Shown here one piece after another: positions 1 through 7,742 of a stretch of DNA of 45,243 nt. The position numbers and the translations under genes are program-made. Source of the DNA: Bacteroidota bacterium (GTDB lineage: Bacteria > Bacteroidota > Bacteroidia > Chitinophagales > Chitinophagaceae); contig JAPLEO010000098.1 in the NCBI GenBank assembly GCA_026391125.1, positions 1-45,243 on the forward strand, given 5' to 3'. How positions within the stretch are numbered: position 1 is the first letter of the stretch; every line of letters starts with the position of its first letter. Under the pieces are notes generated by a model. That model did no database searches. It was not told the origin of the DNA and was given only the letters and a program-made list of their open reading frames with translations.

Positions 1-475
1 GATGGAGAAATATTATGTTGGTTTAGTGTATGGCAACATGATGACGCCCAAGGGAAGCATTGATGCACCCATCATGGAGCATCCGGGCAAAGCCACTAAG
101 ATGATGACGCATGCAAAAGGAAAAGTTTCTTTAACCGATTATGAAGTGATTGAAGCATTTCGTTCTTACTCATGGGTTCAGTTTCAAATTCATACTGGTC
201 GCACGCATCAGATCCGTGTCCACATGCAACATATCGGACACAGCATTGTATGTGATCCAATTTATGGAGATGCAAAGCCCATTTTATTATCGGCATTAAA
301 ACGCAATTTCAAACTCGCAAAAGTTGCAGATGAAGAGCGTCCAATCTTAAACCGACTCGCCCTTCATTCGCAACGTTTAAAGTTCACACTTAACGATGAA
401 ACTTTTGAATTAGAAGCAGAAGTTCCAAAAGATCTCAGAGCTGTGTTACAGCAGTTGAGGAAATGGAAAGGATAA
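1..475 (+). CDS. RluA-family 23S rRNA pseudouridine synthase, C-terminal part
   Basis: This is the 3' part of a gene that enters from outside the window; the reading frame is open to the left edge, so the ATG at position 2 is probably internal. The visible 157 residues carry the RluA/RluD signature IHTGRTHQIRVHM (about residues 63-75), followed by GHSIVCDPIYG and RLALHSQRL. These belong to the C-terminal half of the catalytic fold. The catalytic Asp motif (HRLD) lies upstream and cannot be seen. The family isomerises specific uridines in rRNA or tRNA to pseudouridine; which uridine cannot be told from this fragment. The gene ends convergently with the amidohydrolase, with a heptamer repeat between them. 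Confidence 0.92.
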   Translation, partial: MEKYYVGLVYGNMMTPKGSIDAPIMEHPGKATKMMTHAKGKVSLTDYEVIEAFRSYSWVQFQIHTGRTHQIRVHMQHIGHSIVCDPIYGDAKPILLSALKRNFKLAKVADEERPILNRLALHSQRLKFTLNDETFELEAEVPKDLRAVLQQLRKWKG

Positions 476-499
476 AAAAAGCCGCAAACTAATTTGCAA

Positions 500-569
500 C
501 TCCTCACTCCTCACTCCTCACTCCTCACTCCTCACTTTTATCTTTTATCTTTTATCTCTTCACTTTTCT
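500..569. repeat. heptamer repeat element A in a convergent gap
   Basis: Five exact CTCCTCA copies (500-534) run without a phase break into three CTTTTAT copies (535-555), one CTCTTCA (556-562) and CTTTTCT (563-569). The element fills the gap between the stops of the RluA-type gene (473-475) and the amidohydrolase (581-583). Read on the minus strand, as the amidohydrolase transcript would be, it is purine-rich GTGAAGAG/GTGAGGAG. A 15-mer at 549-563 (minus strand) recurs exactly at 31311-31325 in element C. A small hairpin (GCAAA/TTTGC, 484-497) precedes it. Function unknown. Confidence 0.9.
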
Positions 570-580
570 TTTGTGAAAGC

Positions 581-1858
581 TTAATTTTTGTAGACGATAC
601 CATTTTTCATCACAAAAGAAACCTTTCCCATTACTTGTACATCTTTTGTAGGATCACCATCTACTGCAATGATATCTGCATATTTTCCTTTTTCAATGGA
701 ACCTAATATATCACTGACTCCTAAAAGATCAGCAGCATTAACTGTTGCTGATTTGATACATTCTAAAATTGGCATACCAGCTTCGGACATGTAAACAAAT
801 TCTAACCAATTCTTTCCATGCGCATATACACCTGCATCTGTACCAAAAGCAATTTTCACTCCTGACTTGTACGCTTTTGCAAATGTTGCTTGTATATAGG
901 TTCCAACAACAGCAGCTTTTGCACGAACGATCTCTGGATAATAACCAGGAATTTTTGCAGAGTCAGCAGATGATTTACCGGCAACGATCGTTGGTACTAA
1001 ATATGTTCCGTGTTGTTTCATTAACTCCATTACTTCTTCAGTCATATACGTTCCATGTTCAATTGAACTTACTCCAGCAAGAACAGCACGCTTCATTCCT
1101 TCAGCACCGTGTGCATGTGCAGCCACTTTAAAACCATAATCTTTTGCAGTGCTTACAATCATCCGAATTTCTTCTTCTGTGAATTGTGCACCACTCCCGT
1201 CTTTTGCCATACTCAATACACCACCAGTTGCAGTGATCTTAATTAGATCAGCTCCTGTTTTATAACGCATACGTACTGCTTTGGCGCAATCCGCTAAGCC
1301 ATTAACTACACCTTCAGCCGGACCAGGATCGCCCATCAGGTCTTCGCGATAATTATTTGTTGGGTCTGCATGTCCTCCTGTTGTTGCCAAAGATTTTCCT
1401 GCAGTATAAATTCTTGGACCAACCACTAAACCTTTATTGATGGCGTTGCGTAATGAAATATTTACGCCACTTCCTCCTAGATCACGAAGTGTGGTGAAGC
1501 CTGCCATAAAATCTTTTTGAACCAATCCAATCGCAACATAGGCACGATCAGATGGGTTTTTGGTGAAGCCGTCGATATATCTAGTTGGACTAGTCTCTTC
1601 CTCCACATGCACATGCATATCCATCAAACCAGGCATTACTGTTTTGGTTTTAAGATCAATCGTTTTATCTGATGACTCTGCTTTTGTATAACCCTTTTGT
1701 ACTTCTGTGATGGTGTTTCCAGTGATGATGATCGACATTTCTTTTTGCACTTGTAAAGACTTCACATCGATCAGCTGCCCGCAATAAATAATGGTACGTT
1801 GAGCATTTACGAACTGCATGAGACCCAATAAAATAGTACAGGTGAGCAATTTCTTCAT
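581..1858 (-). CDS. secreted metal-dependent amidohydrolase (imidazolonepropionase-like)
   Basis: A 425-residue amidohydrolase-superfamily protein with an N-terminal signal peptide (hydrophobic residues 4-18, cleavage near NAQ at 18-20). The TIM-barrel metal ligands are visible: H82 and H84 in MDMHVHV, K207 in LIKITATGG (likely the carboxylated bridging lysine), H248/H250 in AAHAHG, H268 in IEHGT and D341 in FGTDAG. The family includes Xaa-Pro dipeptidase-like and imidazolonepropionase-like enzymes hydrolysing C-N bonds. The signal peptide implies a periplasmic substrate, perhaps a cyclic or prolyl peptide, but the sequence does not fix it. It stands alone, divergent from the toxin-antitoxin pair. 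Confidence 0.88.
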   Translation of the reverse strand: MKKLLTCTILLGLMQFVNAQRTIIYCGQLIDVKSLQVQKEMSIIITGNTITEVQKGYTKAESSDKTIDLKTKTVMPGLMDMHVHVEEETSPTRYIDGFTKNPSDRAYVAIGLVQKDFMAGFTTLRDLGGSGVNISLRNAINKGLVVGPRIYTAGKSLATTGGHADPTNNYREDLMGDPGPAEGVVNGLADCAKAVRMRYKTGADLIKITATGGVLSMAKDGSGAQFTEEEIRMIVSTAKDYGFKVAAHAHGAEGMKRAVLAGVSSIEHGTYMTEEVMELMKQHGTYLVPTIVAGKSSADSAKIPGYYPEIVRAKAAVVGTYIQATFAKAYKSGVKIAFGTDAGVYAHGKNWLEFVYMSEAGMPILECIKSATVNAADLLGVSDILGSIEKGKYADIIAVDGDPTKDVQVMGKVSFVMKNGIVYKN

Positions 1859-1940
1859 TTTGATTTTATTTTCAGAAAGATAAACTAAAAATATTTTAAG
1901 TATATCGTATATCCCAAATAATCGCTTAAAAAAATGGTAT

Positions 1941-1963
1941 ATTTAATTAATAATTAATTAAAT
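1941..1963. promoter_or_regulatory. palindrome over the antitoxin start (candidate operator)
   Basis: A perfect inverted repeat, ATTTAATTAAT-A-ATTAATTAAAT, with 11-bp arms around one central base. Its right end covers the first two bases of the antitoxin ATG (1962). Many type II antitoxins repress their own operon by binding such palindromes. A -7-like TATATTTA at 1939-1946 overlaps the left arm. The element is pure AT in an AT-rich genome, so chance is possible. Confidence 0.45.
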
Positions 1964-2192
1964 GGAAACGATTATAAAAGTAAATCCTTCCGAACTTAAT
2001 ATGAGCCTTATCGATAAGATAAAGTCTTTTATTGGAAGTAAAGAAAATATTGATGTTACAATATCCTTACGTGAATTTGATACCATGTTTCAAGAAGAAT
2101 TAGATATTTCATTAGAGCAATCCAAAAATCCAAAAGAAATTATATCAATGACCATGGAGGAATTTATTGCATACGCTCCGAATAAATTGTAA
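1962..2192 (+). CDS. probable antitoxin of a YoeB/Txe-type toxin-antitoxin pair
   Basis: A 76-residue acidic protein. Its place explains it best: its TAA stop (2190-2192) overlaps by one base the ATG of a reading frame that begins exactly like a YoeB/Txe toxin. The N-terminus (KVNPSELN.SLIDKIKSFI) and the ending SMTMEEFIAYA resemble small Bacteroidota antitoxins paired with Txe/YoeB; it is not a classical YefM sequence. A palindrome lies over its start. The partner is truncated, so the antitoxin now appears to be an orphan. Assignment rests on context more than on motifs. Confidence 0.65.
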   Translation: METIIKVNPSELNMSLIDKIKSFIGSKENIDVTISLREFDTMFQEELDISLEQSKNPKEIISMTMEEFIAYAPNKL

Positions 2193-2383
2193 TGAGAAAT
2201 GTTGCTTTCACTCCACAAGCATTTGCAGAATACAATGCTTGGTTTGAAACTAATCACAAAATAATAAATAGAATTAAAGAATCAATTATTTTAAACTATC
2301 CCTTTTTTTTATTGTTCGGGCTTTTTGCAATAAGCCCTTCCCGAACTGATCCTTTACCGAATCGATGGCTTTGTATAGATTAG
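2192..2383 (+). pseudogene. truncated YoeB/Txe-family toxin remnant
   Basis: Residues 1-32 (FTPQAFAEYNAWFETN followed by KIINRIKESI) match the N-terminal third of YoeB/Txe mRNA-interferase toxins, which are about 85 residues long. From residue 33 (about position 2288) the frame runs into the antisense of the dinB 3' end and encodes unrelated hydrophobic residues up to a stop at 2383. The C-terminal part of the fold, carrying the conserved Glu, Arg and final His-Tyr of the family, is missing and no continuation fits in the dinB region. The breakpoint coincides with the dinB stop (2286-2288), which suggests a deletion or rearrangement there. The remnant is almost certainly non-toxic. Confidence 0.72.
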
Positions 2384-3452
2384 TTTTCTTCTCCGCATCA
2401 TCAAATAAACTTCCCTGTATCGCATGATTGGTGAGCTCACTCAAACGAACACCTAAAAGCCTTACTGGCTCTCCCTTCCGATACAATTTATGAAACAGGT
2501 CAATGGCTTGGGGAATCAATTCATCGTCTCTAAAAGTATAATCGATTGTAGTTTGTCGCGATGTAGTCTCAAAATCGGGGTAGCGGATTTTAACAGCAAT
2601 GCATCCTGCTAATTTCTCATCGCCCCTCAATTCATAAGCCACTTTCTCTGTCATCCTTACCAACTCTGCCAATAGAAATTCAACATCAGTTTTGTTTTCT
2701 TCAAAAGTATTTTCAGTAGAAATAGATTTTGCTTCGTGGTATTCATGTACTGCTCCATGATGTATGCCTTGAGATTTCTTCCACAGGTCAGCACCCCATT
2801 TTCCCAATTTTTGTTCTAAAAATTCGATGGGGGTTTCACTCAATTGCTGAATAGTATAGATCCCCAATTCTTTCAATCTTTCAAAGCTTTGTTCTCCAAC
2901 TCCTGAAAATTTACTGACCGACAATGGTGCAAGAAAGATCTTTTCCATTCCTGGTTGTACAAATAAATAGCCGTTGGGCTTTGCTTCATCAGTCGCAATT
3001 TTTGCAACCATTTTATTAGTTGCTAAACCAAAAGAAATGGGCAAACCCGTTTTCTCAATGATCTCATTGCGCAGATCAATGGTCCATTGATAAGGGTCGA
3101 AGAATTTATCCATTCCTGTTAAGTCGATATAGAATTCATCGATCGAAGCCTTTTCGAACAATGGTGCTTTTGCTGCAATGATATCAGTAACCATTCTGCT
3201 ATACTTGCTATATTCTCCTCGAGTGCCGCGCACTAGTATTGCTTGCGGACAAAGTTTCATCGCCTGTTTCATAGGCATGGCACTTCTTACGCCAAATTTT
3301 CTGGCTTCATAACTGCATGTTGTAACTACACCGCGGTCTTTTGAACCACCTACTATTACTGGCTTTCCTTTGAGTGAGGGATCGTTCACTACTTCTACGC
3401 TCACAAAAAATGAGTCGAGGTCTAAGTGGGCAATATAGCGTTGAGGAAGCAT
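2286..3452 (-). CDS. dinB: DNA polymerase IV (Y-family)
   Basis: A 388-residue translesion polymerase. Metal ligands D11 (HLDLDSFF) and D105/E106 (KASIDEFYIDLTG) are present, and F16 is in the steric-gate position. The little-finger domain follows. A C-terminal clamp-binding peptide QGSLF (346-350) should tether it to the beta sliding clamp. It performs low-fidelity synthesis across damaged bases. The 3' end collides with the truncated toxin frame, so the last codons may lie at an old recombination junction, though the reading frame is intact and of normal length. No clear SOS operator was seen upstream. Confidence 0.95.
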   Translation of the reverse strand: MLPQRYIAHLDLDSFFVSVEVVNDPSLKGKPVIVGGSKDRGVVTTCSYEARKFGVRSAMPMKQAMKLCPQAILVRGTRGEYSKYSRMVTDIIAAKAPLFEKASIDEFYIDLTGMDKFFDPYQWTIDLRNEIIEKTGLPISFGLATNKMVAKIATDEAKPNGYLFVQPGMEKIFLAPLSVSKFSGVGEQSFERLKELGIYTIQQLSETPIEFLEQKLGKWGADLWKKSQGIHHGAVHEYHEAKSISTENTFEENKTDVEFLLAELVRMTEKVAYELRGDEKLAGCIAVKIRYPDFETTSRQTTIDYTFRDDELIPQAIDLFHKLYRKGEPVRLLGVRLSELTNHAIQGSLFDDAEKKTNLYKAIDSVKDQFGKGLLQKARTIKKRDSLK

Positions 3453-3491
3453 CTCCTAAGTTAAGTAGAACTTTCAAAAAAAATACGTTAA

Positions 3492-3511
3492 CCCCGGCTT
3501 TCAAGCCGGGG
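3492..3511 (-). terminator. GC-rich hairpin downstream of the thioesterase gene
   Basis: CCCCGGCT and AGCCGGGG form a perfect 8-bp stem around a 4-base loop. This is unusually GC-rich for the region. On the minus strand it follows the thioesterase stop (3528) and is followed within about ten bases by a run of U residues (plus-strand A run 3476-3483), so it could terminate the rpsP-rimM-thioesterase transcript before dinB. It could also be a dispersed REP-like palindrome. Confidence 0.55.
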
Positions 3512-3527
3512 ATGCTAAATCAAGGGA

Positions 3528-3920
3528 CTAATCAAACACAGCCTTAATCGCATCATCAATTCTTCTAGGCCGACCCGTTTTTTTATCGAGCATCACCCAA
3601 CAACTTTTTGCAGTGATGATTTTTTTATTATCGCTGGGGCGGATGATTTCGTAATGTCGATCCCAGGTTACTGCTGTGGCTTCACCTGTATGTGTTTTTA
3701 AGAGAAGGGTATCATTTAATACAGCAGAAAAATGATAATCAATTTCATGCCGCCTTACTACCCAAATAATTTCTTCGTTCAGTTCTGGAGATGAAATACT
3801 ATACCAGTGTTGCATGGCAATGTCTTGCATGAATTGTACATACATCACATTGTTTACATGATTCAGATCATCGAGATGCTCTGGAAGAACTACCATGGTA
3901 TTTTCAAAATGATGTGCCAT
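3528..3920 (-). CDS. acyl-CoA thioesterase, 4HBT hot-dog family
   Basis: A 130-residue single hot-dog domain of usual family length. The N-terminal region holds the family motif around D17-D18-L-N-H-V-N-N (17-24), the position of the catalytic acid in YbgC/FadM-like thioesterases. It likely hydrolyses an acyl-CoA; the acyl chain cannot be predicted. It follows rimM by 14 bp on the same strand and is probably the last gene of the rpsP-rimM operon, ending at a GC-rich hairpin. Confidence 0.85.
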   Translation of the reverse strand: MAHHFENTMVVLPEHLDDLNHVNNVMYVQFMQDIAMQHWYSISSPELNEEIIWVVRRHEIDYHFSAVLNDTLLLKTHTGEATAVTWDRHYEIIRPSDNKKIITAKSCWVMLDKKTGRPRRIDDAIKAVFD

Positions 3921-3934
3921 TGTATAAATATATA

Positions 3935-4453
3935 TTATTCGGTATAAATCTCTAACAAACCATCGGGTAATATAACGTGAACTTCTTTTTTTGTGTGATC
4001 GATTTTATCCAAGCTTTCTTCATGCAATGGAATCAACGCTTCTTTCCCTTTTAAAGTAATACGTAATAATATTTGATGGGGTTGATTGATAACTTCTTCA
4101 ATCTCGGCCAATACTTCTCCTTCATTGATCAAAGTATATCCTAGCATGGCAATAGGTGCAGTCTTTCCAACCAATGCTCTAAAATCAGTATCAGTAACCC
4201 AAGCATTGCGGCTCACCAAACGAGCTGCGGCTTCTTTAGAATTAGTGCCCTCAAACTTTACATGGGTTTCATCATTATTGGCAGCTTTTGCTGTTTCAAT
4301 AAAGTAAGGCAAGAAATTTCCTTTCTGTTCTTCTACAAAAATCACTTCGATGCCTTTAAAGGCCGACTTCTTACCCAGCTCATGTTTTAAAATGAGATCT
4401 CCTTTTAAGCCAAAGCTTGCAACCAATTTTCCGATGTGTATATATTCGCTCAT
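3935..4453 (-). CDS. rimM: ribosome maturation factor RimM
   Basis: A 172-residue protein with the RimM N-terminal beta-barrel (IGKLVASFGLKGDL at the start) and a C-terminal PRC-barrel (GYTLINEGEVLAEIEEV, then LIPLHEESL and ILPDGLLEIY). RimM binds S19 and assists 16S rRNA processing and 30S head assembly. Its place just after rpsP is the common bacterial arrangement, but trmD, usually the next gene, is about 11 kb away at 15241. A hairpin lies in the 104-bp gap to rpsP and may lower expression relative to rpsP. Confidence 0.95.
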   Translation of the reverse strand: MSEYIHIGKLVASFGLKGDLILKHELGKKSAFKGIEVIFVEEQKGNFLPYFIETAKAANNDETHVKFEGTNSKEAAARLVSRNAWVTDTDFRALVGKTAPIAMLGYTLINEGEVLAEIEEVINQPHQILLRITLKGKEALIPLHEESLDKIDHTKKEVHVILPDGLLEIYTE

Positions 4454-4494
4454 GTATTTTATTATGTAATGGTATCACCCTCATTAAAACAACA

Positions 4495-4516
4495 AGTCCC
4501 GGCAATTGCCAGGACT
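4495..4516 (-). terminator. hairpin between rpsP and rimM
   Basis: On the minus strand AGTCCTGGC-AATT-GCCGGGACT forms a 9-bp stem with one U-G pair and a 4-base loop, followed by a U-rich stretch (UGUUGUUUU). On the plus strand the same site has a C-A mismatch, so it works better as minus-strand RNA. It may be a partial terminator that sets the rpsP to rimM expression ratio, or a processing site. Confidence 0.6.
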
Positions 4517-4557
4517 CAAATTGTTTGCAGAATAACTTCTTTTCAGAACATATCTTA

Positions 4558-5019
4558 CTAAGCTTCAGTCTGGCTTTCAGGAGCTGCTTCTTCAGTAGTT
4601 GTTTCTACTTTTTTAGCAACTGGAGTGTACACTCTCTTAGACCTTTCAGCTTTCTTGTGCGCATCATTCCGACGAGTAATTTGTGCTTCGTGACTGTTGT
4701 GCCATTCTTGGAACTTGGTCATTGCAGCAGCATCATCAAACAAACCTAATTTAACACCACGTAAAAGGTGTTTCAGGTACAATACGCCTTTGAAAGACAA
4801 GATACGACGAACAGTGTCGGTGGGTTGAGCACCTTTGTTCAGCCACTCTAAAGCTTTTTGACGATCTAATTGGATGGTTGCTGGAACCGTAAGCGGGTTG
4901 TAAGTACCCAATTTCTGGATAAACTTACCATCTCTTGGAGCACGAGCATCGGCCACTACAATAAAGTAGAAAGGACGTTTTTTGCTACCGTGTCTCTGTA
5001 GTCTCATTTTTACTGCCAT
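4558..5019 (-). CDS. rpsP: 30S ribosomal protein S16
   Basis: A 153-residue protein. Residues 1-80 are classical S16 ([39 protein letters not shown], then [19 protein letters not shown]). The rest is a charged Lys/Glu/Ala tail, the long form common in Bacteroidota. I chose the start at 5019 because the frame upstream to 5124 has no S16 similarity and contains a promoter -7 box. S16 binds 16S rRNA in the 30S body. It heads the rpsP-rimM-thioesterase group. Confidence 0.96.
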   Translation of the reverse strand: MAVKMRLQRHGSKKRPFYFIVVADARAPRDGKFIQKLGTYNPLTVPATIQLDRQKALEWLNKGAQPTDTVRRILSFKGVLYLKHLLRGVKLGLFDDAAAMTKFQEWHNSHEAQITRRNDAHKKAERSKRVYTPVAKKVETTTEEAAPESQTEA

Positions 5020-5080
5020 GTTAAATAGAAATTTATAGGCTTTAATAAATTGGTTAATCCAACTAAGAATAGCTGGAGGG

Positions 5081-5111
5081 CAAAAGTAATCGGAAAACCC
5101 ATTCATTCCAA
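5081..5111 (-). promoter_or_regulatory. promoter of rpsP
   Basis: On the minus strand a perfect Bacteroidota -7 box TACTTTTG (5081-5088) is preceded by TTG (5109-5111) with a 20-bp spacer. Transcription would begin near 5074, giving a leader of about 55 bases before the rpsP ATG. It lies downstream of the ffh stop (5167), so rpsP need not be read from ffh. Confidence 0.6.
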
Positions 5112-5166
5112 GTTTGAATGTCAAGGATTTGTTAGATTCCTGATTTCGAAAGGATTTTCAGCAATT

Positions 5167-6489
5167 TTATCGTTTCATACCCGGGATTCGGCCTCCCATT
5201 GGCATGTTATTCATCATTTTCATCATTTGTTTCATTTGCTCGAATTGCTTCATAAAAGCATTCACTTCGCCAATATCCTTACCACAACCCTTGGCAATTC
5301 TCGCTTTTCTACTAGGATTGATGAGGTCTGGATTAGATCTTTCAGCTGGTGTCATTGATTTAATGATGGCTTCAATTCCTATAAATGCATCATCGTTGAT
5401 GTCTACATCTTTAATGGCTTTACCCACTCCAGGAATCATTCCCATCAAATCTTTCAGGTTCCCCATTTTTTTGATCTGCTGCAACTGATCCAAGAAATCC
5501 TGAAAATCGAACTGATTTTTCCGAATCTTTTTCTCTAGTTTTTTGGCTTCAACTTCATTGTATTGAGCCTGTGCTTTTTCTACCAACGAAGTGATATCAC
5601 CCATACCCAAGATCCGCTGTGCCATACGCTCTGGATAAAACACATCCAGCGTATCCATTTTCTCACCACTACTTACAAACTTGATTGGCTTATTAACCGT
5701 GTATTTGATCGACAATGCCGCACCACCCCTTGTATCACCATCTAATTTGGTAAGTACTACTCCAGTAAAGTCTAATCGATCATTGAAAGATTTTGCAGTG
5801 TTCACCGCATCCTGACCCGTCATGGAATCCACTACAAATAAGATCTCTTGGGGATTCACTGCAGCTTTCACATTTGCAACTTCCGTCATCATTACTTCGT
5901 CGATCGCTAAGCGACCAGCAGTATCAATAATGACTACATTTTTATTTGTTGCTTTCGCTTCTTTGATCGCATTTTGCGCGATGGAAACTGCATCTTTATT
6001 TTCTCTTTCGCTATAAACAGTAACACCAATTTGTTCTGCTAAAACAGTCAACTGATCGATCGCTGCAGGGCGATAAATGTCACAGGCAACCACCATGGGT
6101 GATTTACCTTTTTGAGTCTTTAAATAGTTCGCCAATTTTCCGGTGAAAGTAGTCTTACCACTACCTTGTAAGCCTGCGATCAAGATTACTGCAGGGTTTC
6201 CGGTGATATTGAATTGTGCTTCAGAACCACCCATTAATTCGGTTAGTTCGTCTTGTACAATTTTCACCATTAACTGGCCCGGACTAATCGCATTGATTAC
6301 CTTTTCTCCAGTTGCTTTTTCCTTGACACGATCGGTAAAATCTTTGGCGATTTTATAGTTCACATCCGCATCGATCAATGCCTTACGAATATCTTTTACC
6401 GTGTTGGCAATATTGAGGTCGTTGATCCTGGCTTCGCCTTTCAGGTTCTTAAAGGCCGATTCGAGTTTTTCACTTAAAGAATTAAACAT
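5167..6489 (-). CDS. ffh: signal recognition particle GTPase Ffh
   Basis: A 440-residue SRP54 homologue. The N domain covers about 1-90. The G domain has the P-loop GLQGSGKT (106-113), DTAGR (189-193) and TKLD (247-250). The methionine-rich M domain ends with a run of Met residues (about 412-432) that binds signal sequences and 4.5S RNA. It guides ribosomes making membrane proteins to FtsY. The 4.5S RNA gene is not in this window. It lies between the sigma-factor gene and rpsP on the same strand; a terminator hairpin and its own candidate promoter separate it from the sigma gene. Confidence 0.97.
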   Translation of the reverse strand: MFNSLSEKLESAFKNLKGEARINDLNIANTVKDIRKALIDADVNYKIAKDFTDRVKEKATGEKVINAISPGQLMVKIVQDELTELMGGSEAQFNITGNPAVILIAGLQGSGKTTFTGKLANYLKTQKGKSPMVVACDIYRPAAIDQLTVLAEQIGVTVYSERENKDAVSIAQNAIKEAKATNKNVVIIDTAGRLAIDEVMMTEVANVKAAVNPQEILFVVDSMTGQDAVNTAKSFNDRLDFTGVVLTKLDGDTRGGAALSIKYTVNKPIKFVSSGEKMDTLDVFYPERMAQRILGMGDITSLVEKAQAQYNEVEAKKLEKKIRKNQFDFQDFLDQLQQIKKMGNLKDLMGMIPGVGKAIKDVDINDDAFIGIEAIIKSMTPAERSNPDLINPSRKARIAKGCGKDIGEVNAFMKQFEQMKQMMKMMNNMPMGGRIPGMKR

Positions 6490-6519
6490 AGTTCGCTGCT
6501 TTCAAAACTTTCACAAAAA

Positions 6520-6542
6520 AAAGTGAACCGTAAGTTCACTTT
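6520..6542 (-). terminator. intrinsic terminator after the sigma-factor gene
   Basis: On the minus strand AAAGTGAAC-TTACG-GTTCACTTT makes a perfect 9-bp stem with a 5-base loop. The stem's final U residues continue into the U tract (plus-strand A run 6515-6522). It is the best minus-strand terminator in the window and ends the sigma-factor transcript, 33 bases after its stop. A candidate ffh -7 box lies just upstream of it, so it may also sit inside the ffh leader. Confidence 0.75.
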
Positions 6543-6552
6543 AAATGAGGTG

Positions 6553-6560
6553 CAAATATA
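6553..6560 (-). promoter_or_regulatory. candidate ffh promoter, -7 box
   Basis: TATATTTG on the minus strand is an exact TAnnTTTG box in the gap between the sigma-factor stop and ffh. The nearest upstream TTG (6576-6578, inside the sigma-factor gene end) is only 15 bp away, shorter than the usual 19-21, so the -33 part is doubtful. A transcript from here would run through the hairpin at 6520-6542. Confidence 0.4.
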
Positions 6561-6574
6561 GTATCTAAAAGCGT

Positions 6575-7441
6575 TCAACCTAAGTAAACCCGAAGATGCT
6601 TGCAGCGATTGGTGCTACGGAGTTTGGTTAGGGCCTTGTCTTTGATCTGCCGAACCCGCTCGCGTGTAAGATTATATCTTTCTCCAATATCTTCTAAACT
6701 CAGGGGATGGTCTACCCCAATGCCAAAGAAATAACAAACCACATCTTTCTGCCTTTCGGTGAGTGTTCGCAGGCTTCGTTCAATTTCTAACCTTAATGAT
6801 TCTACGTGCGCCAGCTTCTGATCGGTCTTTTCTGCATTCGGATTCTCCATCATATCCATCAATGTTCCGTCTTCTCCATCAGAGAGGGGGGTATCCATAC
6901 TAATATGCCTAAAACCTACATTCATTGTGGCAGTAACTTCCTCAATCCCAATGTCTAAAATGTCTGCTAATTCCTGTGCAGTAGGTTCGCGTTCGAACTC
7001 TTGTTCTAACTGTTGATAGGCTTTGCTGATCCGATTAGTAAGACCCACTTTATTCAATGGCAAGCGAACAATCCTACTTTGTTCAGCCAAAGCCTGCAAA
7101 ATGCTTTGCCGAATCCACCAAACAGCATAGGAAATAAACTTAAACCCCCTGGTTTCATCAAAACGAAGGGCCGATTTAATGAGGCCGAGGTTTCCTTCAT
7201 TGATCAGGTCTGGAAGCGTAAGTCCTTGATTTTGATATTGTTTTGCAACCGAAACGACAAAGCGAAGGTTTGATTTAATGAGTTTTTCAAGAGCTCTTTC
7301 ATCCCCATTTTTGATACGTCTGGCTAATTCTACCTCCTGCTCGGGTGAAATCAATTCCACTTTGCCTATTTCCTGAAGGTATTTCTCCAGGCTTTGGGAC
7401 TCACGATTGGTGATGGATTTAGAGATTTTTAGCTGACGCAT
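6575..7441 (-). CDS. rpoD: primary RNA polymerase sigma factor, short Bacteroidota type
   Basis: A 288-residue sigma-70 group protein. It starts [15 protein letters not shown], the conserved Bacteroidota opening, so I take the start at 7441 rather than the ATG two codons upstream. Region 1.2 is about 15-45; region 2 includes [28 protein letters not shown] and RIVRLPLNK; region 3 is [13 protein letters not shown]; region 4 ends [18 protein letters not shown] and recognises the upstream promoter element. Region 1.1 is absent, as usual in the phylum. This factor recognises the -33/-7 promoters seen across the window. The 301 bp upstream to the START gene hold its promoter, which I could not place. 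Confidence 0.95.
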   Translation of the reverse strand: MRQLKISKSITNRESQSLEKYLQEIGKVELISPEQEVELARRIKNGDERALEKLIKSNLRFVVSVAKQYQNQGLTLPDLINEGNLGLIKSALRFDETRGFKFISYAVWWIRQSILQALAEQSRIVRLPLNKVGLTNRISKAYQQLEQEFEREPTAQELADILDIGIEEVTATMNVGFRHISMDTPLSDGEDGTLMDMMENPNAEKTDQKLAHVESLRLEIERSLRTLTERQKDVVCYFFGIGVDHPLSLEDIGERYNLTRERVRQIKDKALTKLRSTNRCKHLRVYLG

Positions 7442-7742
7442 ACTCATAAATGCCTAGTTTATTGGTGTATATATCCGATAATGATCGACAAGTTCTATAG
7501 AGGAGGGCGCCACATTTACATTAAATCACCCTTTGTTAAAAGCAATTTAACAAATAAATGAAACTTTTCAAAAAAAATAATTTTACATAACTTACTGATA
7601 TACAATCAGTTAATTGTTTATATTCTGAACTACCTTCCGCATATCCCATAAAATGGCAATATGACACAAAAAAACATTTGGATAGGAAGGATTATTTTAT
7701 ATTATTGCAGCACTACGATTGATTGTCGCTAAATAAGAATTA
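7442..7742. other. divergent intergenic region, sigma factor / START gene
   Basis: 301 bp without a gene. It holds the START-gene promoter at its right end and a small hairpin (ACTGAT-ATACA-ATCAGT, 7594-7610). No tRNA-like or long repeat structure was seen. The sigma-factor promoter must lie here, but no good minus-strand -33/-7 pair was found. Confidence 0.6.
7677..7707 (+). promoter_or_regulatory. promoter of the START-domain gene
   Basis: TTTG (7677-7680), a 19-bp spacer, then TATTATTG (7700-7707), which matches TAnnTTTG at all but one base. Predicted transcription start near 7714, about 29 bases before the ATG at 7743. Confidence 0.55.

Noticed and set aside
500..534. CTCCTCA array as a CRISPR-like array
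   Set aside because: Units are 7 bp, directly adjacent and without spacers; no cas genes nearby.
494..706. Open frame of 70 codons through the heptamer repeat on the plus strand
   Set aside because: It translates repeats into LLTPHSS units and then runs antisense to the amidohydrolase gene; no credible protein.
4417..4749. 110-codon plus-strand frame over rimM and rpsP
   Set aside because: Antisense to two conserved translation genes; translation is Phe/Ser/Cys-rich noise.
5020..5124. N-terminal extension of rpsP to an upstream start
   Set aside because: The extra 35 residues have no S16 similarity and span the predicted rpsP promoter.
7442..7742. Possible small RNA or tRNA in the gap upstream of the sigma-factor gene
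   Set aside because: No cloverleaf, no strong terminator and only a 6-bp hairpin were seen.
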